Part shown: positions 10,917-23,212 of the stretch, piece by piece
Position numbering within the stretch: the stretch's first letter is position 1
Layout: every line of letters starts with the position of its first letter
NCBI GenBank assembly: GCA_050084515.1
Contig: CM114271.1
Coordinates: 9,858,001-9,922,000 of the forward strand
From: Blasia pusilla
Taxonomy: Eukaryota > Marchantiophyta > Marchantiopsida > Blasiales
Length of the DNA stretch: 64,000 bases
Direction: 5' to 3'
Translations under genes and position numbers: made by a program
The notes under the pieces: model-generated
The model's input: only the letters and a program-made list of their open reading frames with translations
Database searches by the model: none
What the model was told of the DNA's origin: nothing

Positions 10917-13900
10917 TTGGTTCGTGAGGTGCCTAGAAAGACGGAGTTGGTGAACGCCATCACGAGGACGAAGTTTGGCGAGTTAGAGGAAGGATTCCTT
11001 TGCTTGATGAGACGAGTAGAGGATGAAGCAAGCGCAAGATGCAGAGATCAGAACTCAGCTTCAAGGGAGATCCCTGAAACACTCAAGAGAGTTGTGAAAG
11101 AATTTGAAGATGTGTTGACTAAGGAGCTTCCGACTGAGTTGCCACCACATAGGGCGGTTGATCATAAGATTGAGGTGATACCAGGATCTCAACCACCTTC
11201 AAAGGCACCATATAGGTTGAATCAAAAGGAACTTGCTGAGTTGAAGAAACAGTTGGGTGAACTCCTAGAGAGGGGTTACATCCGAACGAGCAAGTCACCT
11301 TATGGGGCGCCCGTCCTCTTTGTCAAGAAGAAGGATGGGAAGTTGAGACTCGTGTTGATTATCGGGCGCTGAATAAAGTGACGGTAAGGAATAACTATCC
11401 TCTACCGAGGATGGATGACCTCTTTGATCGATTGTCGGGTGCCAAGTATTTCAGCCGGATTGACCTGAAATCAGGATATTATCAGATTCGGATTGCCGGG
11501 CGGATGTAGAGAAGACCGCCAGAGGGACGAGATACTGGTTCGTTCGAGTTTGTAGTAATGCCTTTCGGTCTTTGTAATGCGCCTCCAACGTTTACCACTT
11601 TGATGAACTCCATCTTTCACAAGGAGACGGATGAGTTTGTGATCATCTATATAGATGACATACTCATCTATTCGAAAACACTAGAGGAGCACGCTCGACA
11701 TTTGAAGACGGTGTTTGAGAAACTTAGGGCGAACAAGCTGTATGCGAATGCGGATAAGAGTGAGTTCGGTTTGACGAAGATCAAGTTCTTGGAACATGTG
11801 GTCAGTGCGGATGGAGTGAGTCCGGACATGGAAAAGGTGAGCGCGATTGCGAATGGGAACCGCCTTCCACGGTGAAGGGATGCGAAGGTTCATCTGAGTC
11901 GCATCGCTTTTACGGACATACGTGAAGAATTTTTCGGGCATAGTGAAACCTCTCACGGATTGGACCGCAAAGTTTGCCAATACTACATGGACCGAGGAAG
12001 TGGATAAAGCGTTCAATCGAGTCAAAGAGATCCTCTCAGAACCGATTCAAAGCGCCGGAGTTTGAACAACGCTCGAGGTGCACACGGATGCTAGTGATTT
12101 CGCGATTGCAGGAATGTTGGTGCAAAAAGGAGACTCAGAGCATACGAAAGCAAGAAGTCGACCGACACCGAAAGGAGATGGCCTACTCATGAGAAAGAGT
12201 TGTTTGCGGTGGTTCATTGCTTGAGGAAGTGGCGTCACTATTTGGGACTTCACAGACTCGAGTATTCACCGATAACATATCGCTCAAGTATTTTGAGACC
12301 AGGATCGCGTGGCGCCAAAACAACTTCGGTGGCATGATACCTTGGCGTTGATGAATGTGGAGCTAATCCACAAGCCGGGGAAAGACAATGTCATTCCAGA
12401 TGCGTTAAGTCGCAGGGATGAACACATGCCATCGACGACACGAGTGTTGAGAGCAATGTTCCCTAATGAAACAGACCTGGAAAGAAGGATTCGTGAAGGA
12501 TACATGAAGGATAAGCAAGCGAGGGAGTACCTTGGGAAGTTAAAGCGGGGCGAAAAGGTGGCCAATCTGAGTTTGAGACACGGCTTGCTAAGGTTTAAGC
12601 AGAGCAGGATCTATGTAGGCCAAGGCAAGTTACGAACCAAGGTGTTTGTGGAATGTCATGATGGACCTTTGGCGGGACACAAAGGGGAGAAATCCTCTTC
12701 TTTGTTTTGTCTAAGAGGTTCTTCCGGCCCAACATGAAGGAAGATGTTGCTCAATATGTGAAAACATGCGTGACTCCTGCCAGCGAACAAGCGTGTCTTA
12801 TGCGAAGAAACAAGGTTTACTTCATCCTTTGCCAATCCCGGAGGGACCCTTGCAAAGCATTAGCATGGATTTCATTACGAGTCTTCGAATCTGAGGGATA
12901 CAACGCTATACTTGTGATAGTTGATCGGTTTAGCAAGTTGGGGAGGTTTGTGCCGACGAGAGAGTGCGACGGCCACGCGACTTCCGACTATTCCTGGATG
13001 GTTGGTGGCGTGCGCGCACGGATTGCCTAGGAGCATTGTGTCCGATCGGGATCCGAAGTTTACAAAGTGCCTTTTGGAAACATCTATTCAGGAGGTTCCG
13101 GACCAAACTCAGCTTTAGTACGGCCTTCCATCCTCAAACGGATGGGCAAACGGAAAAAAAGTAAACTCGGTCGTAAACCAATACTTACGGAATTACGTGA
13201 GTGCGGACCAAAGAGATTGGGCCAAGTGGTTAAGTATGGCTGAGTATTGTTACAACTCGACTAAGCATTGCAACCGGAGAATCTCCGTTTCTTCGGCGTA
13301 TCAAAGAGAACCGGAAGGGCCTCTTGACTTAGCTCTTTCGAAGGGCAATACATCGACACACACTCGTCAAGCAACGGCGGAATGTTTGTTAGTGGAAATG
13401 CAGAACGACAAGAGCGGCGAGAGAAAGTCTCGCCAAGGCTCAACTAAGGTACGTAAAGCATGCTAACAAAAGTCGGCGCCATGTGAGTTTCAAGTTGGGG
13501 AACAAGTGTGGTTGAGTGTTAAGAATCTCACTCTTCCGAAAGAATTATCGAAATTGTCACCAAGTATCTTTGGACCGTATGTGATCAAGGCAAGGCCGTT
13601 TGAGGATGTGTACACGTTGGAGCCGCCAAACGAGTTCAAGATTCACCCGACTTTCCATGTGTCATTATTGAAGAAGTATCTTCAAGACAATGTGCGCCCG
13701 GAGCGAAGGAGGATGTTGAGACCACAACCGGTCATCGAAATGAGGAACCGAGTTCGAGGTTGAGACTATTCTGCGTTCAGGCGTAGAGGGGCCACCAATC
13801 ACGAGTACTTGGTCAAGTGGAAAGGCTATCATGTGAAAGAGGCGACTTGGATTGCGGAGGCGGATCTAGAACATGCGCAAGAAGCATTGCGTGACTTCAG

Positions 13901-13927
13901 ATGGATGCAAGAGAGGCACACGCGTTA
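10917..13927 (+). pseudogene. RT-RNase H-integrase-chromodomain of chromovirus 1 (broken)
   Basis: Domains in order: reverse transcriptase from about 11180 to 11860 ([29 protein letters not shown], and catalytic YIDD at about 11648-11659); RNase H from about 12060 to 12420; integrase from about 12640 to 13300, with an Asp-bearing segment ([13 protein letters not shown]) and the [10 protein letters not shown] motif; and an integrase C-terminal region (PKELS, FHVSLLKKYL) followed by a chromodomain-like tail (about 13740-13927, YLVKWKGYHVKEATW when frames are followed). The chromodomain is the mark of chromoviruses and targets integration to chromatin. Several frameshifts and stops (for example near 11370, 11500, 11875 and 12065) break it into about ten pieces. 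Confidence 0.9.
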
Positions 13928-14608
13928 GTACATGGTGAAGCAATGGACATAACTTGTGACCGGAAAGCTTGGGCCGATAACCCGTTGTAACTAGAAAGGT
14001 TTAGTTGTTGCAATAAAGAAGACATGGATTTGGAGATTCGATGCTTGTATTGTAATTTTGAGTTTGGTTTGTGCAAGGCAATGAGTAGTTCTTCATATGC
14101 TTAGGATGTAAGTCAAGGAGACCAAACAATGAGTATTTGAGGTGAGAGCTTGTATTCAGATAAGGCATCTAGATCAGGACCAAGTGTTGAAGTACTAGCA
14201 TTTGGGCTCGCCCTAACGTCGGCGGGGCAGATGAGTCTGTCTTGGGGTTTGTGGTGATCTCATTCATGTTTCATGACTGAACTTAGTGACGCGCCTAGGT
14301 GGAATACAGGTGACCCAAAAGTAGTACGAGTTGGCTAGGTAGACAGGCGGTTGTTTACAAATAGTGAGTGAAGTGTTAGGTTGCAGACTTAGTGAGCTTA
14401 TTTTGATAGTTAGATTAGTTTGGCAGAACTAGTCTAGGCTCATCAGAAAGCAAAAGCTGATAAGTCTAAGTGCTGCAAGCGACAAACCTAAGACTTAAGC
14501 CAAAAAGAGGAATTGCGGGTTAGCTACGTAACGCGATTACGTGTTAAGGGTCGGCTTCCCAGAACTTAACATCAATAAGGTTTGCGTTGATGAGGACATC
14601 AACCTTCT
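13928..14608 (+). other. 3' untranslated region of chromovirus 1
   Basis: This is non-coding sequence between the end of the chromodomain and the polypurine tract. Part of it (about 14215-14260, ggcggggcagatga region) recurs at 63945-63980 in chromovirus 2, so it is a conserved family feature rather than captured DNA. Confidence 0.6.
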
Positions 14609-14621
14609 AAGGAGGGGTGAG
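14609..14621 (+). other. Polypurine tract of chromovirus 1
   Basis: aaggaggggtgag directly abuts the 3' LTR and fits the plus-strand primer site. Confidence 0.75.
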
Positions 14622-15648
14622 TGTCGCGACCCTCATAACCAAACAACACCAAATACGCGCCAAGCGAAACATCAGAACTCAAAGGAACTCACGCCGCGAG
14701 GTTTGCGCTTTGGAGAGGTGTTTGGAAGAGTCTCTTGGAAAAGTCTAAGAGACGAAACGTGGAACATAGTTGTGCGTTTCATGCATTAGTGGTCGCGACC
14801 AGGAAACCTAGACCAAACGCGAGCCGAGACTTGAGAAGAGTTGAGTCTCGGAGGTTGGTTGCCAAGGAGGTGAGAACCAGTTTGGAACACGGCTAGCGTT
14901 TGGGAGAATCTGACTGTGTTTAGGACCATAACGTTGAGCTCCGAGATGCGTTCGGGACAAGTAAGGGCGCGTTGGAAAGCTGATCTTGAGACGCTTCCAA
15001 CGCACCAAAGATCTCAGCAAACGCATAAGTACAGGCTGAGATATTGGCCGAAAACGATTCAGAGAGCAATCGGGTTGAGGGCCAATTGGAGGGGCCCGGG
15101 TGTCTTTCCCTAAATGTAGGGGCCCCACGGAGATCCCCAGAAGTACTAGTAAGGGGAGTACCTTCTCTGAGATGTCTCGGGAAACGAAACCCCACTTTGG
15201 GCGCCAAACGGCGTTTGAGGCACGGATGAAACGGGAGTTTGGCGCGAAACCCAAACCCAAACCTGATCCAAGGGAGTGGACTTTGTACGCCACACTTGGA
15301 TTCCAACCGAGATTCACGTGCGAGTCTTGGTGAGGAACTCATTGGATGTTCATCGGACAGTTGGAACCGCTAGGCGCGAAACGCCGTTTGAGTTCCCTGA
15401 ACCGACGAAAGAAAGTCTGGTCCCAAGTCTTTCGAGACTTGCCCGTGTTGGAAACCGCGAAACTAGGAAGGTTGAGCTTGAAGAGAGAGTCTGAGACGAG
15501 AACTCGGAAAGTAATCCCGCTGATTGATCCAAGACCCGACTAACCGAAGTGCGTGTTTGGATGCAGATCAGCGTTGAGAGCGTGACCTACTGAACGCACG
15601 CTTCCGCAACAAACAAGATTAACGTTCAAGGAGAGTAGGCGCACGACA
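14622..15648 (+). repeat. 3' LTR of chromovirus 1
   Basis: It has the same termini as the 5' LTR (TGTCGCGACC ... GCACGACA) and is 1,027 bp. The downstream copy of the target duplication GTTTA follows at 15649-15653. Confidence 0.95.
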
Positions 15649-15653
15649 GTTTA

Positions 15654-16206
15654 GTAGGACACACTCTTATTGTTGATCTATACCCAAACACAGTCACATT
15701 AGTAGGGTCTGGGTCAATCAACCTTCCAACTTACTGAGTTCTGAACTCGGTACCTTGTCAAGCTTAACCTTCCTAGTTCCTCACTTCCCAACACAAAAAA
15801 GTCTTAGGATAGACTTTTTGGTTGGTCTAGGCATCTAAAATGGCATTTGCATGCCTAGCGGTCCCAACTATCCAATGGATATCGCAGAAGATCCAAACCG
15901 AGACCCAACTAAATGAGTTACGAGTTGGAATCCAATAGGGAGCTCCAAAATCCACCTATAATATTGGACTTGGTTCGGGTTTTGAGTCCCAATGCCAAAC
16001 TCCTAATCCATTCCGTGCCCTTGGGTCACCCCGCGGCGCCTCAAAGTGGGGTTTAAGTCCCAAGCATTCTCGCAGACCTTCCCCCTTACTATTACTTTTG
16101 GGGTTCCCCGCTCTCCCCTTATCTTTGGGGAAGAGACGTTCGGGCCCCTCTTTTTGGCCCTCAACCCACTCAAACGCTTGAACCACGAACAAACCGTGGT
16201 GCGTGT
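15654..16206 (-). repeat. Old gypsy LTR, main piece (minus strand)
   Basis: Read on the minus strand this shares blocks with the LTR of chromovirus 2, in the same order: a gggttgagggcc block, then a block ending in aaaccccactttg, then an aggaaggtt(a/g)agcttga block and a cccagacc block. It joins the piece at 8181-8238 once chromovirus 1 is removed. The copia TSD (CGTGT, 16202-16206) ends it, and a few LTR-like bases resume at 42120-42147. Divergence is much higher than between the chromovirus 1 LTRs, so this is the oldest layer. Confidence 0.75.
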
Positions 16207-16598
16207 TATTGAAGATTGAGTTACAGTCAAGCTCATGAGACACCTGAACTGCTATATTTGGCACTCACAAGAAGTAGGGAAGCTTAATCTTGGTTAGTCA
16301 GTTAATCATGATTATCTTAACTAGAGTTAGTTAATCCCAATTAGTCTAACTCGAGACTATGGTTAAGGGTAGGGTTCCGCGACTACTAGCGATTCCAACT
16401 TCATGTTCTCGAGTTGCAGAAACCAATCCGAACTTAGGCAATCTTTCTGGATTCGCTGGGTTGCTTGTACATACCCTATATAATTGATAAGAGGACCAGC
16501 CTCCACTCATTCTCTCATTGCAAATTTTGTTCTCCATGGTGGTGTGTGTATGTGAGAGCCGTTTTCCACCAATTATGCTTGTTTAGCAGTTTTCCACA
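16207..16598 (+). repeat. 5' LTR of the copia element
   Basis: It starts TATTGAAGATTGAG and ends TTTTCCACA, and carries a TATATAA box near 16473. Compared with the 3' LTR it has extra sequence, mainly a block of about 80 bp around 16376-16458 and about 20 bp near 16520. Both LTRs begin TA rather than the usual TG. Confidence 0.9.
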
Positions 16599-16610
16599 TG
16601 GTATTAGAGC
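16599..16610 (+). other. Primer-binding site of the copia element
   Basis: TGGTATTAGAGC directly follows the LTR. It is one base different from the usual initiator Met-tRNA complement TGGTATCAGAGC. Confidence 0.85.
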
Positions 16611-17116
16611 GGGAGGAGAACATCACTTGCAATTCTTAGTGTTTTAAGAGAGAAGAGAGGCAAGAGAAGGCACAATTTTAGTTTGGGAGAAGGAAAATTT
16701 ATTCAGATCTCAGTGGGTGCAGATTTCAGGTGGAGCTTTGATGGTGATAAAACTTTGGAGGCATTTTTTAGGGCTTTCCCGGTTGATTCAGCCGTCTGGG
16801 GTCCTCTTCGGCTAAAACGAAGCCAGAGAGTGGTCCAATTCATCTTGTAGAGCTCGTCTAGAGCTTTCCAACGCATCCAAAATCGCTCGATTTTGACACT
16901 GTGAGCTTCTACAGCAGCAAGTTCAGTGTACGAAAGTGCAATTAGTGAAGAAAAGTTGTGTAGTTTGTTCTCTACAAGCCAATTTCGACTAGTTCTTTCA
17001 TACAGTTGATCAATTTTCGCAAATTTCAGGTCAATTTATGTGTAGGAGTGGTCTATGCTTCAATTGGAGTAGTAGAAAGCTTGAAATTACATTTTTTGTG
17101 AGTAAAATCGTTTATC
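16611..17116 (+). other. Untranslated leader of the copia element
   Basis: This is non-coding leader between the PBS and the gag ATG. I see no open frame of note and no other signal. Confidence 0.6.
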
Positions 17117-20100
17117 ATGGAGTATTCCTCAACAACAATCACAGGCGAGAAGCTAGACGAGCAAAATTATAATGTGTGGAAGTTTCGCATGAAAAAATTT
17201 CTCATGGGTCAAGAACTATGGGAGCTTGTCACAGGTGATAAGGTCAAGCCAGAAGATGAATCAACAGACTTGAATGTTTGCGCTTAGAACAAACGCGCAA
17301 GGCAAGTAATCCTCTACATTTCAACAACGATTAGTTTTCCAATAATAGGTCACATCCAAGATGTTGATATTTTGAAGGAGGCGTGGGATGCATTGGAAAA
17401 GCTGTTCCAGACATCTACAAAGGCCAGAAAGCTTCAATTGAAACAGCAATTGAACGAAGTGAGGAAAGGATCGCAGAGCATCAGTGATTATATTTTGAGT
17501 ATCAGACATATTGTTGATCAGTTGAATAACATTGGAGTGACAGGAGAAGATGATGATATGATTTTATTCACTCTTCAAGGCCTTCCAAAGGATTACAAGT
17601 CCTTTGTGACCTCTATCTCTGTGAGAGATAAGTATCCAACCTTTCAAGAGTTAGTTCCTCTGTTGATCAGTGAAGAGATGCGTCTAGTAGGCAACGGTAG
17701 CTCATCTAGTATGCAAGAGAGTGCGCTATTTGCAAGTTATGGATCAAACAGAGGCAAGGGTCGTGGCAGAAACTTTGGTGGTCGTGGTGGATATCAAGCA
17801 TATGGAGGAAGAGACACTCAATATAACGTCACTCAATCAACTACGAACCAGTACCAGACACAATCACATGGTGGTGATGGTGGAAACCGTTGGAATCGAG
17901 GTCAGCAGCAGAGGGTCCCTGGATCTTGCAATTACTGTGGGATAAAGGGTCACTATGCAAAGTTTTGCTTCAAGAAGAAGGCAAATATGAGAACAAGAGC
18001 CTTACAACAACAAAACTATGTGGAGCAACAACACCAAGAGCAGTACCAAGAACATCAACATTCACAAACGGAGCATCTCTTGGTTATGATTCATCATATG
18101 AGAGCAATGGTCAAGAAAGACTCGACAATAGATTGGTATATTGACTTCAGTGCATCAAATCACATGACCTCACAAGCGAAATGGTTCAGTAGTTTGGAAC
18201 CGGTGAAAGATCCTGCAATTGTGCTTACAGGAGATGACACTCAACATCATATCACGCATACCGGTAAAGTTCCAATAGCATCAGATGGTCTTTGTGCTCT
18301 TGGAAATGTTCTCTATATTCCTACCATTGCAAGAAATTTGATCTCTATAGCACAGATAATAGAACATGGTTATCAAGTGAAGTTTAACGCAGATGGTTGT
18401 TCCATTGAAACAATAGATGACTAGACTACGATAGCCAAAGGAACTAGATCTGGAAGAATATTCAAATTAGATATTTCTATGCCAGAGATTCAAACAACAA
18501 TGTATGGTCAAAACGACCAACAAGTCATAGATCTAAATGTGTGGCATAAAAGAATTGGACATATGAATCTTCAAAGATTACAGAGTCTTTCATCATCTAA
18601 CATAGTAATAGGACTTCCTAAATTAGCGAGTCCTGTTACGTTAGAGGTATGTCCTGCTTGCTAATTTGGAAAACAAGCTAGATTTCCTCTTCCAAAGCAA
18701 GGTAGAAGAGCATCCAAGATATTGGAGTTGATCCACAATGATGTGTGGATAGCATCACAACATAGCCTTAGTGGTTGCCAGTACTTTGTTTCATTTATTG
18801 ATCACTTCTCTAGGTATATATGGATATACTTTCTGAAAGCCAAGTCAGAGGTATTCTTAGTGTTCCAAACATTCAGAGTTCTAGTAGAGAAGCAAACTCG
18901 ACAACACATTCTGAAATTGCGTTGTTATGGAGGAGGAGAGTATCTTTCAACAGAGTTTGATGACTAGTTATGTCAGAATGGCATCCAACGTCAAGTGACT
19001 TGCCGTTACATTCCACAACAAAATAGAGTGGCTAAGAGGAAAAATCGACATATTGTTGAAGCGGCACGAGCTATACTCAATGAGAAGAACATGCCTAAGG
19101 TGTATTGGGCAGAGGCTGCAGCATGTGCACTCTTCTTAATCAACCGAACTCCAACACCAAGAGTTCATAATAAAACTCCATTCGAAGTCTTCATAGGAAG
19201 TAAACCTGATTTTTCCTTCTTGAAAGTATTTGGCTGTATCTGCTACGCTCAGGTTCCTTCTAAGAGACGTCAGAAATTAGACACCAAGTCTAAAAGATGT
19301 ATCTTCATTGGCTATGCTGATAGAACTAAGGGATATAAGTGCTATATTCCATGCTCTAGGCAACTTATTATTAGTCAGGATGTTGTCTTTGATGAGCTAA
19401 AGTCATGGTATGCTCCATCTGAGCCTATTCCACCTCTAAACTTGTCTGTTGAGGGGGGGAGAATATGACTATAAACCAACAGACATTGTCTTCAACTTCC
19501 CCAAGTACTAGTGCAGGATTAGGAGAGGTTCTAGATTCATCAGTTAAATCTGTGAGTCCATGGACGGGAAGAGTACATATTGAGTCTGTTGACACTAGTT
19601 AGAGTTCGAGTCACGTGTCAAAGGCATCTACCTCTGAACAACAACTTCGTAGATCAAGTAGAGTTAAACATCCAGTTCATAGATTTATAAATGAAGGTTT
19701 CCTTGCGACACATCATGCATATATGATGACTACCCTTGAAGAGTAGGAGCCGAGTTTTTTTGAAGAAGCTGCGAGTAAAGCCGAATGGATTGAAGCTATG
19801 GAGGAAGAGCTTGCTGCATTAAGACATCAACAAACATGGGAGCTGGTTGATATACCTTCCGGTAAGGAAGCTATTCGTTGTAAATGGATTTACAAAATCA
19901 AGCGCAATCAAGATGATACAATTAACAAATACAAAGCGAGATTGGTGGCTAAGGGCTATGCACAACAATATGATATTGATTATGAGGAAAAATTTAGCCG
20001 TGTTGCAAAGATGGCGACTATGAGAATAGTGGCTGCAGTTGCAATAAGTAAGAAGTGGAGATTACATCATATGGACGTCAAGAATGCCTTCTTGAATGGA

Positions 20101-20371
20101 GATCTATACGAGGAGGTGTATATGACTCAACCACCTGGATACGAGCATCCCAAGTTTCCATTTCGTGTATGCAGGTTGAAGAAAGCTCTATACGGGCTCA
20201 AACAAGCTCCAAGAGCTTGGTATGGCAAGATTACATACGTCCTACAAGAGTTGGGTTTCAGGGTATGTGATTCTGACTCCTCGTTATATGTCTTGAGAGA
20301 ATAAGATCATACAGTTCTCATTGTGTTGGATGTTGACGATCTCTTGATAACTGGGAGTATTGAAGAAATGG
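17117..20371 (+). pseudogene. copia gag-protease-integrase-RT (5' part)
   Basis: The polyprotein starts at ATG 17117. It has a UBN2-like gag, a zinc knuckle CNYCGIKGHYAKFC (about 17929-17970), a protease region around WYIDFSAS (Gly of the usual DSGAS replaced), and an integrase with the H..H..CX2C zinc-binding region (GHMNLQ ... CPAC) and a catalytic core containing LELIHNDVW and FIDHFSRY. The RT begins about 19780 (EWIEAMEEELAAL; MDVKNAFLNGDL; LKQAPRAWY). In-frame stops lie at 17285, 18421, 18661, 18964, 19744 and 20302. The RT active-site box reads LDVDD, with Asp where Tyr is usual. The frame is then cut by the inverted element. Confidence 0.9.
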
Positions 20372-20384
20372 TACCACAAGTCCA

Positions 20385-20570
20385 GGGCTGGTATTCCGGC
20401 AGGGCAGAGGAAGAGAGGAGAGGAAGAGAGGAAGAGAGGAGAGTCTCTCTTAAAAAAAAGGGCCAAATCCGCCTCCTCTCTTCAAACTTTTTTGACATAT
20501 TTGAAATTTTTGTTTGCTTTCAAATTCATGAAATCTTTAGAAAAAAAAATAGACATCATAAGACCACTAC
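20385..20570 (+). repeat. Left terminal inverted repeat of the giant element
   Basis: It starts GGGCTGGTATTCCGGCAGGG, followed by GAGGAAGAGAGG-type repeats, gagtctctct, a poly-A run and gggccaaatccgcctcctct. Its reverse complement is found at 40790-40973 with a few differences. Confidence 0.85.
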
Positions 20571-21020
20571 AAACATTTTTCCATCACTCTCCATGTGAGC
20601 CTAAGTTTCTTCACATTGCCTGTCTCACTCTACAGTAAGGTGTGCCCATGGGTATTTTTGTTGGAGGACCATTGGCAAATAATTTGACCGGAAGTAGCAA
20701 TCTCATCTCAATGAAAGGTTCAAATAAAGACCAACTTTGTGAAATGTGAACACAGGAGACGATAATTAAACCAAAATATTGTTAGTTGTGTGGAGTAAAG
20801 AGGAACTGATGTCCCTTCATTCAGATCCTAAATCTGATAAACCGAGAAGCTACATCCCTCCCAACCCCTCGGAATTTAACAGGTTCCAACTCTTGCAACC
20901 CATCAGAATCATATGGCTTGCATCCTTTGCAAGCAAGCTCACCATAACAAAGGAAAGATTTTGAGAAGTGATTCCATTCCACCCTGCACCCGAAAATCCA
21001 ACTGTTTGGGAATCCGAAAT

Positions 21021-22145
21021 GGCAATCCGATAGGTTATAGGAATCCAACACGTCTTAGAGAAGAAAATAAGCCTAAGACTGGTTTGACAATACTAGGGGA
21101 ACGAGCCGAAAGTGAAGAAACCCGCCACAATGCCTCAGAATTTGGTCTCCCAGGGAAAGAGTCCGATCACTCAAGCAGCCAACCTGTCGGAATCCGATAG
21201 CTTGCCTGGAAAGGGTCAAGTTGCAGTGGTCAAAAAGTGAAAAGTTGCAACTTGTCGGAATCAGACGGGTTGCAAAATAAACATTCTGAGTAGCTAGACA
21301 AACACAATCGACAAGTCCAAAAAAAATATTCAGCAAACTTTTAAAACACCATTATCGTTTGAAAAAATCTCGTCCGTTATTACATCCGAAGGAAGCTCGG
21401 AAATGTACATTTGATCTAGTCTATGATTTCTTCAGCCTCGTCATCTACAAATTCACTCCTAACTCTCCTAAAGTCCTCTACAAAAGGAATGTCCTGGGAT
21501 ACAAGTGGATCCTCTGGCCGATTGTAGACGGGGATCAAAATGTTGGCGAATTGAAGATCCTTGGCCGCCCCCTAGGTACACCATAACGGTCCCATGTAAC
21601 ATGATTTGAGTCCCACCGCCTTCCTTGGCAGTATATCTTGTACGCTCTGCAATGTGACACCCATCCAGTATAAATATGTGCTCAGTCCTTGGAAATACCA
21701 TGATGGCAATCCAACAAGTAGTAGGAATCCAACAGGTCTTAGAGAAGAGAAGAAGCCTACGCCTTGTTTGACGATACTAGGGGAAGGTGCCAAAGTGAAG
21801 AAGCCCGCCAGAATGCCTCTAAAGTTGGACCAACAGGGAAAGAGTCCGATCACTCACGCAGCCAACCTGTCAGAATCCGACAGGTTGCTTGGAAGTGGTT
21901 AAAAAGGTGTAGTGGTCAAAAAGTGAAAAGTTGCAAGCCGTGGAAATCTGACGGGTTGCAAAATAGAAGTCCTCGGAGTACATAGACCATCACATTCGAC
22001 ATGACCAAAAAAGATATTCAGCAAACTTTTACAAACACCATCATCGTTCAAAAAAATCTTGTCTTATATTACATCCGAAAGAAGCTCAGAACTGTACATT
22101 TGATCTATTCTATGAATTATTTTGCCTCGTCATCAAATAAATCCC
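21021..22145. repeat. Subterminal tandem duplication, left arm
   Basis: Two units about 685 bp apart share long blocks: ggcaatcc..taggaatccaac (21021 and 21705), agggaaagagtccgatcact (about 21155 and 21837), and attcagcaaacttttaaaac-like sequence (about 21328 and 22015). Each contains a diverged palindrome. The same arrangement recurs inverted in the right arm. Between the units, the minus strand holds an open segment (see the entry for 39580-39910). Confidence 0.8.
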
Positions 22146-22853
22146 TACTCCAAACGCTGCAGTCAAGCTGGGTCCTTGAGTTCTTTGAACTCACTCGTCA
22201 TCGTTCGAGAGCTCTTCCAGAATTACTGTCGGCCTTGCCCTCCCAATTTTTCGGAATCGTGGGAAGTGACGATGGTATCACTACCAATGGTGGGTCTGGA
22301 ACCGGAGCTCTTGGCTTTGGAGAAGAGTTGTACGCCCCAACTAGCCTGTCCTAATCTGCCTTTGCCTCTTTGCAAAGATCAAACAGTTGCTGCCTTCCCT
22401 CAAGGCAGAGAATGTTCCTGCCACTCTACCAGGCGCCTCTGATGCTCGCCCCTGAAAGGCCCACTAAGTCAAACACCAAGTCACTCGGCCTTGAGCAGAG
22501 CTCGATGAGCGTTTGCATCAGGGCTGGCGACTTTTCCCTTCCTCTAAGTAAGGGGGTACCGTCTTGCATGTAAATTCCCAAGGGGGAATTGTATAAACTA
22601 TCTAAGCTGTACCCATCGAAGCATGGATCCACAGGATCCAAGATCTTAAACACCTGGAAGTTGTGCTCGGGCTGAACAAAGCAGTGAACATAGGAGTGGT
22701 CCATCTGTAAAGAAGCACGTTGGAAACAATGTCAGCAACAAGAAAGAGCTACTTGACCACTGGTCTACTCTCAGTATGGTGACATAATGTGCAACATGTC
22801 CCCAAAGAACTTTGCTTAATCCCAGAGAACTTCGTTACAATCCTAACATTGGA

Positions 22854-23212
22854 GCAACCTGTCGGAGTCCGACGGGTTATTTTACAAGTGTCTTGTGACT
22901 TTTTTGTCCATGAGCAACCCGTCGGAAGGCGACAAGTTGCTGGCTTAGAGCAGCCCATGGTTGGCTAAGTGCAACCTGTCGCTTTCAGACCGGTTGCAAC
23001 ATTCCAGAAACACAAGGAAAAAGCATAAGCACTTGCAACCCGTCGGGTTCCGACAGGTTGCATTCATCCAATGGAGACTTATGGTAAATTTGCAACCCGT
23101 CGCTTTCAGACGAATTACACCACCGAAGTCTCCAGCTCGAACAATCTGACGGGTTGCATGTAGAGATGGAACCCGTCGGAGAAAGACAATTTGGATATGG
23201 ATTTAGAGGCCT
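22854..23212. repeat. Palindrome cluster in last intron, left arm
   Basis: About seven copies of the element's palindrome lie here, within the intron between methyltransferase exons 3 and 4. Examples are at 22854 (GCAACCTGTCGGA then TCCGACGGGTT), 22916, 22974, 23035 and 23093. Some keep only one good half-site. Confidence 0.85.

Larger units (their letters stand above)
8234..15653 (+). mobile_element. Ty3/gypsy chromovirus 1 with both LTRs and TSD
   Basis: A complete element lies between 5-bp target duplications GTTTA (8234-8238 and 15649-15653). LTRs of 1,031 and 1,027 bp both run from TGTCGCGACC to GCACGACA. The order is PBS, gag with zinc knuckle, protease, RT, RNase H, integrase, C-terminal chromodomain, polypurine tract. 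Reading frames are broken by several frameshifts and stops, so this copy is not autonomous, although the LTRs remain very similar. It is inserted in an older minus-strand LTR of a related family. Confidence 0.95.
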
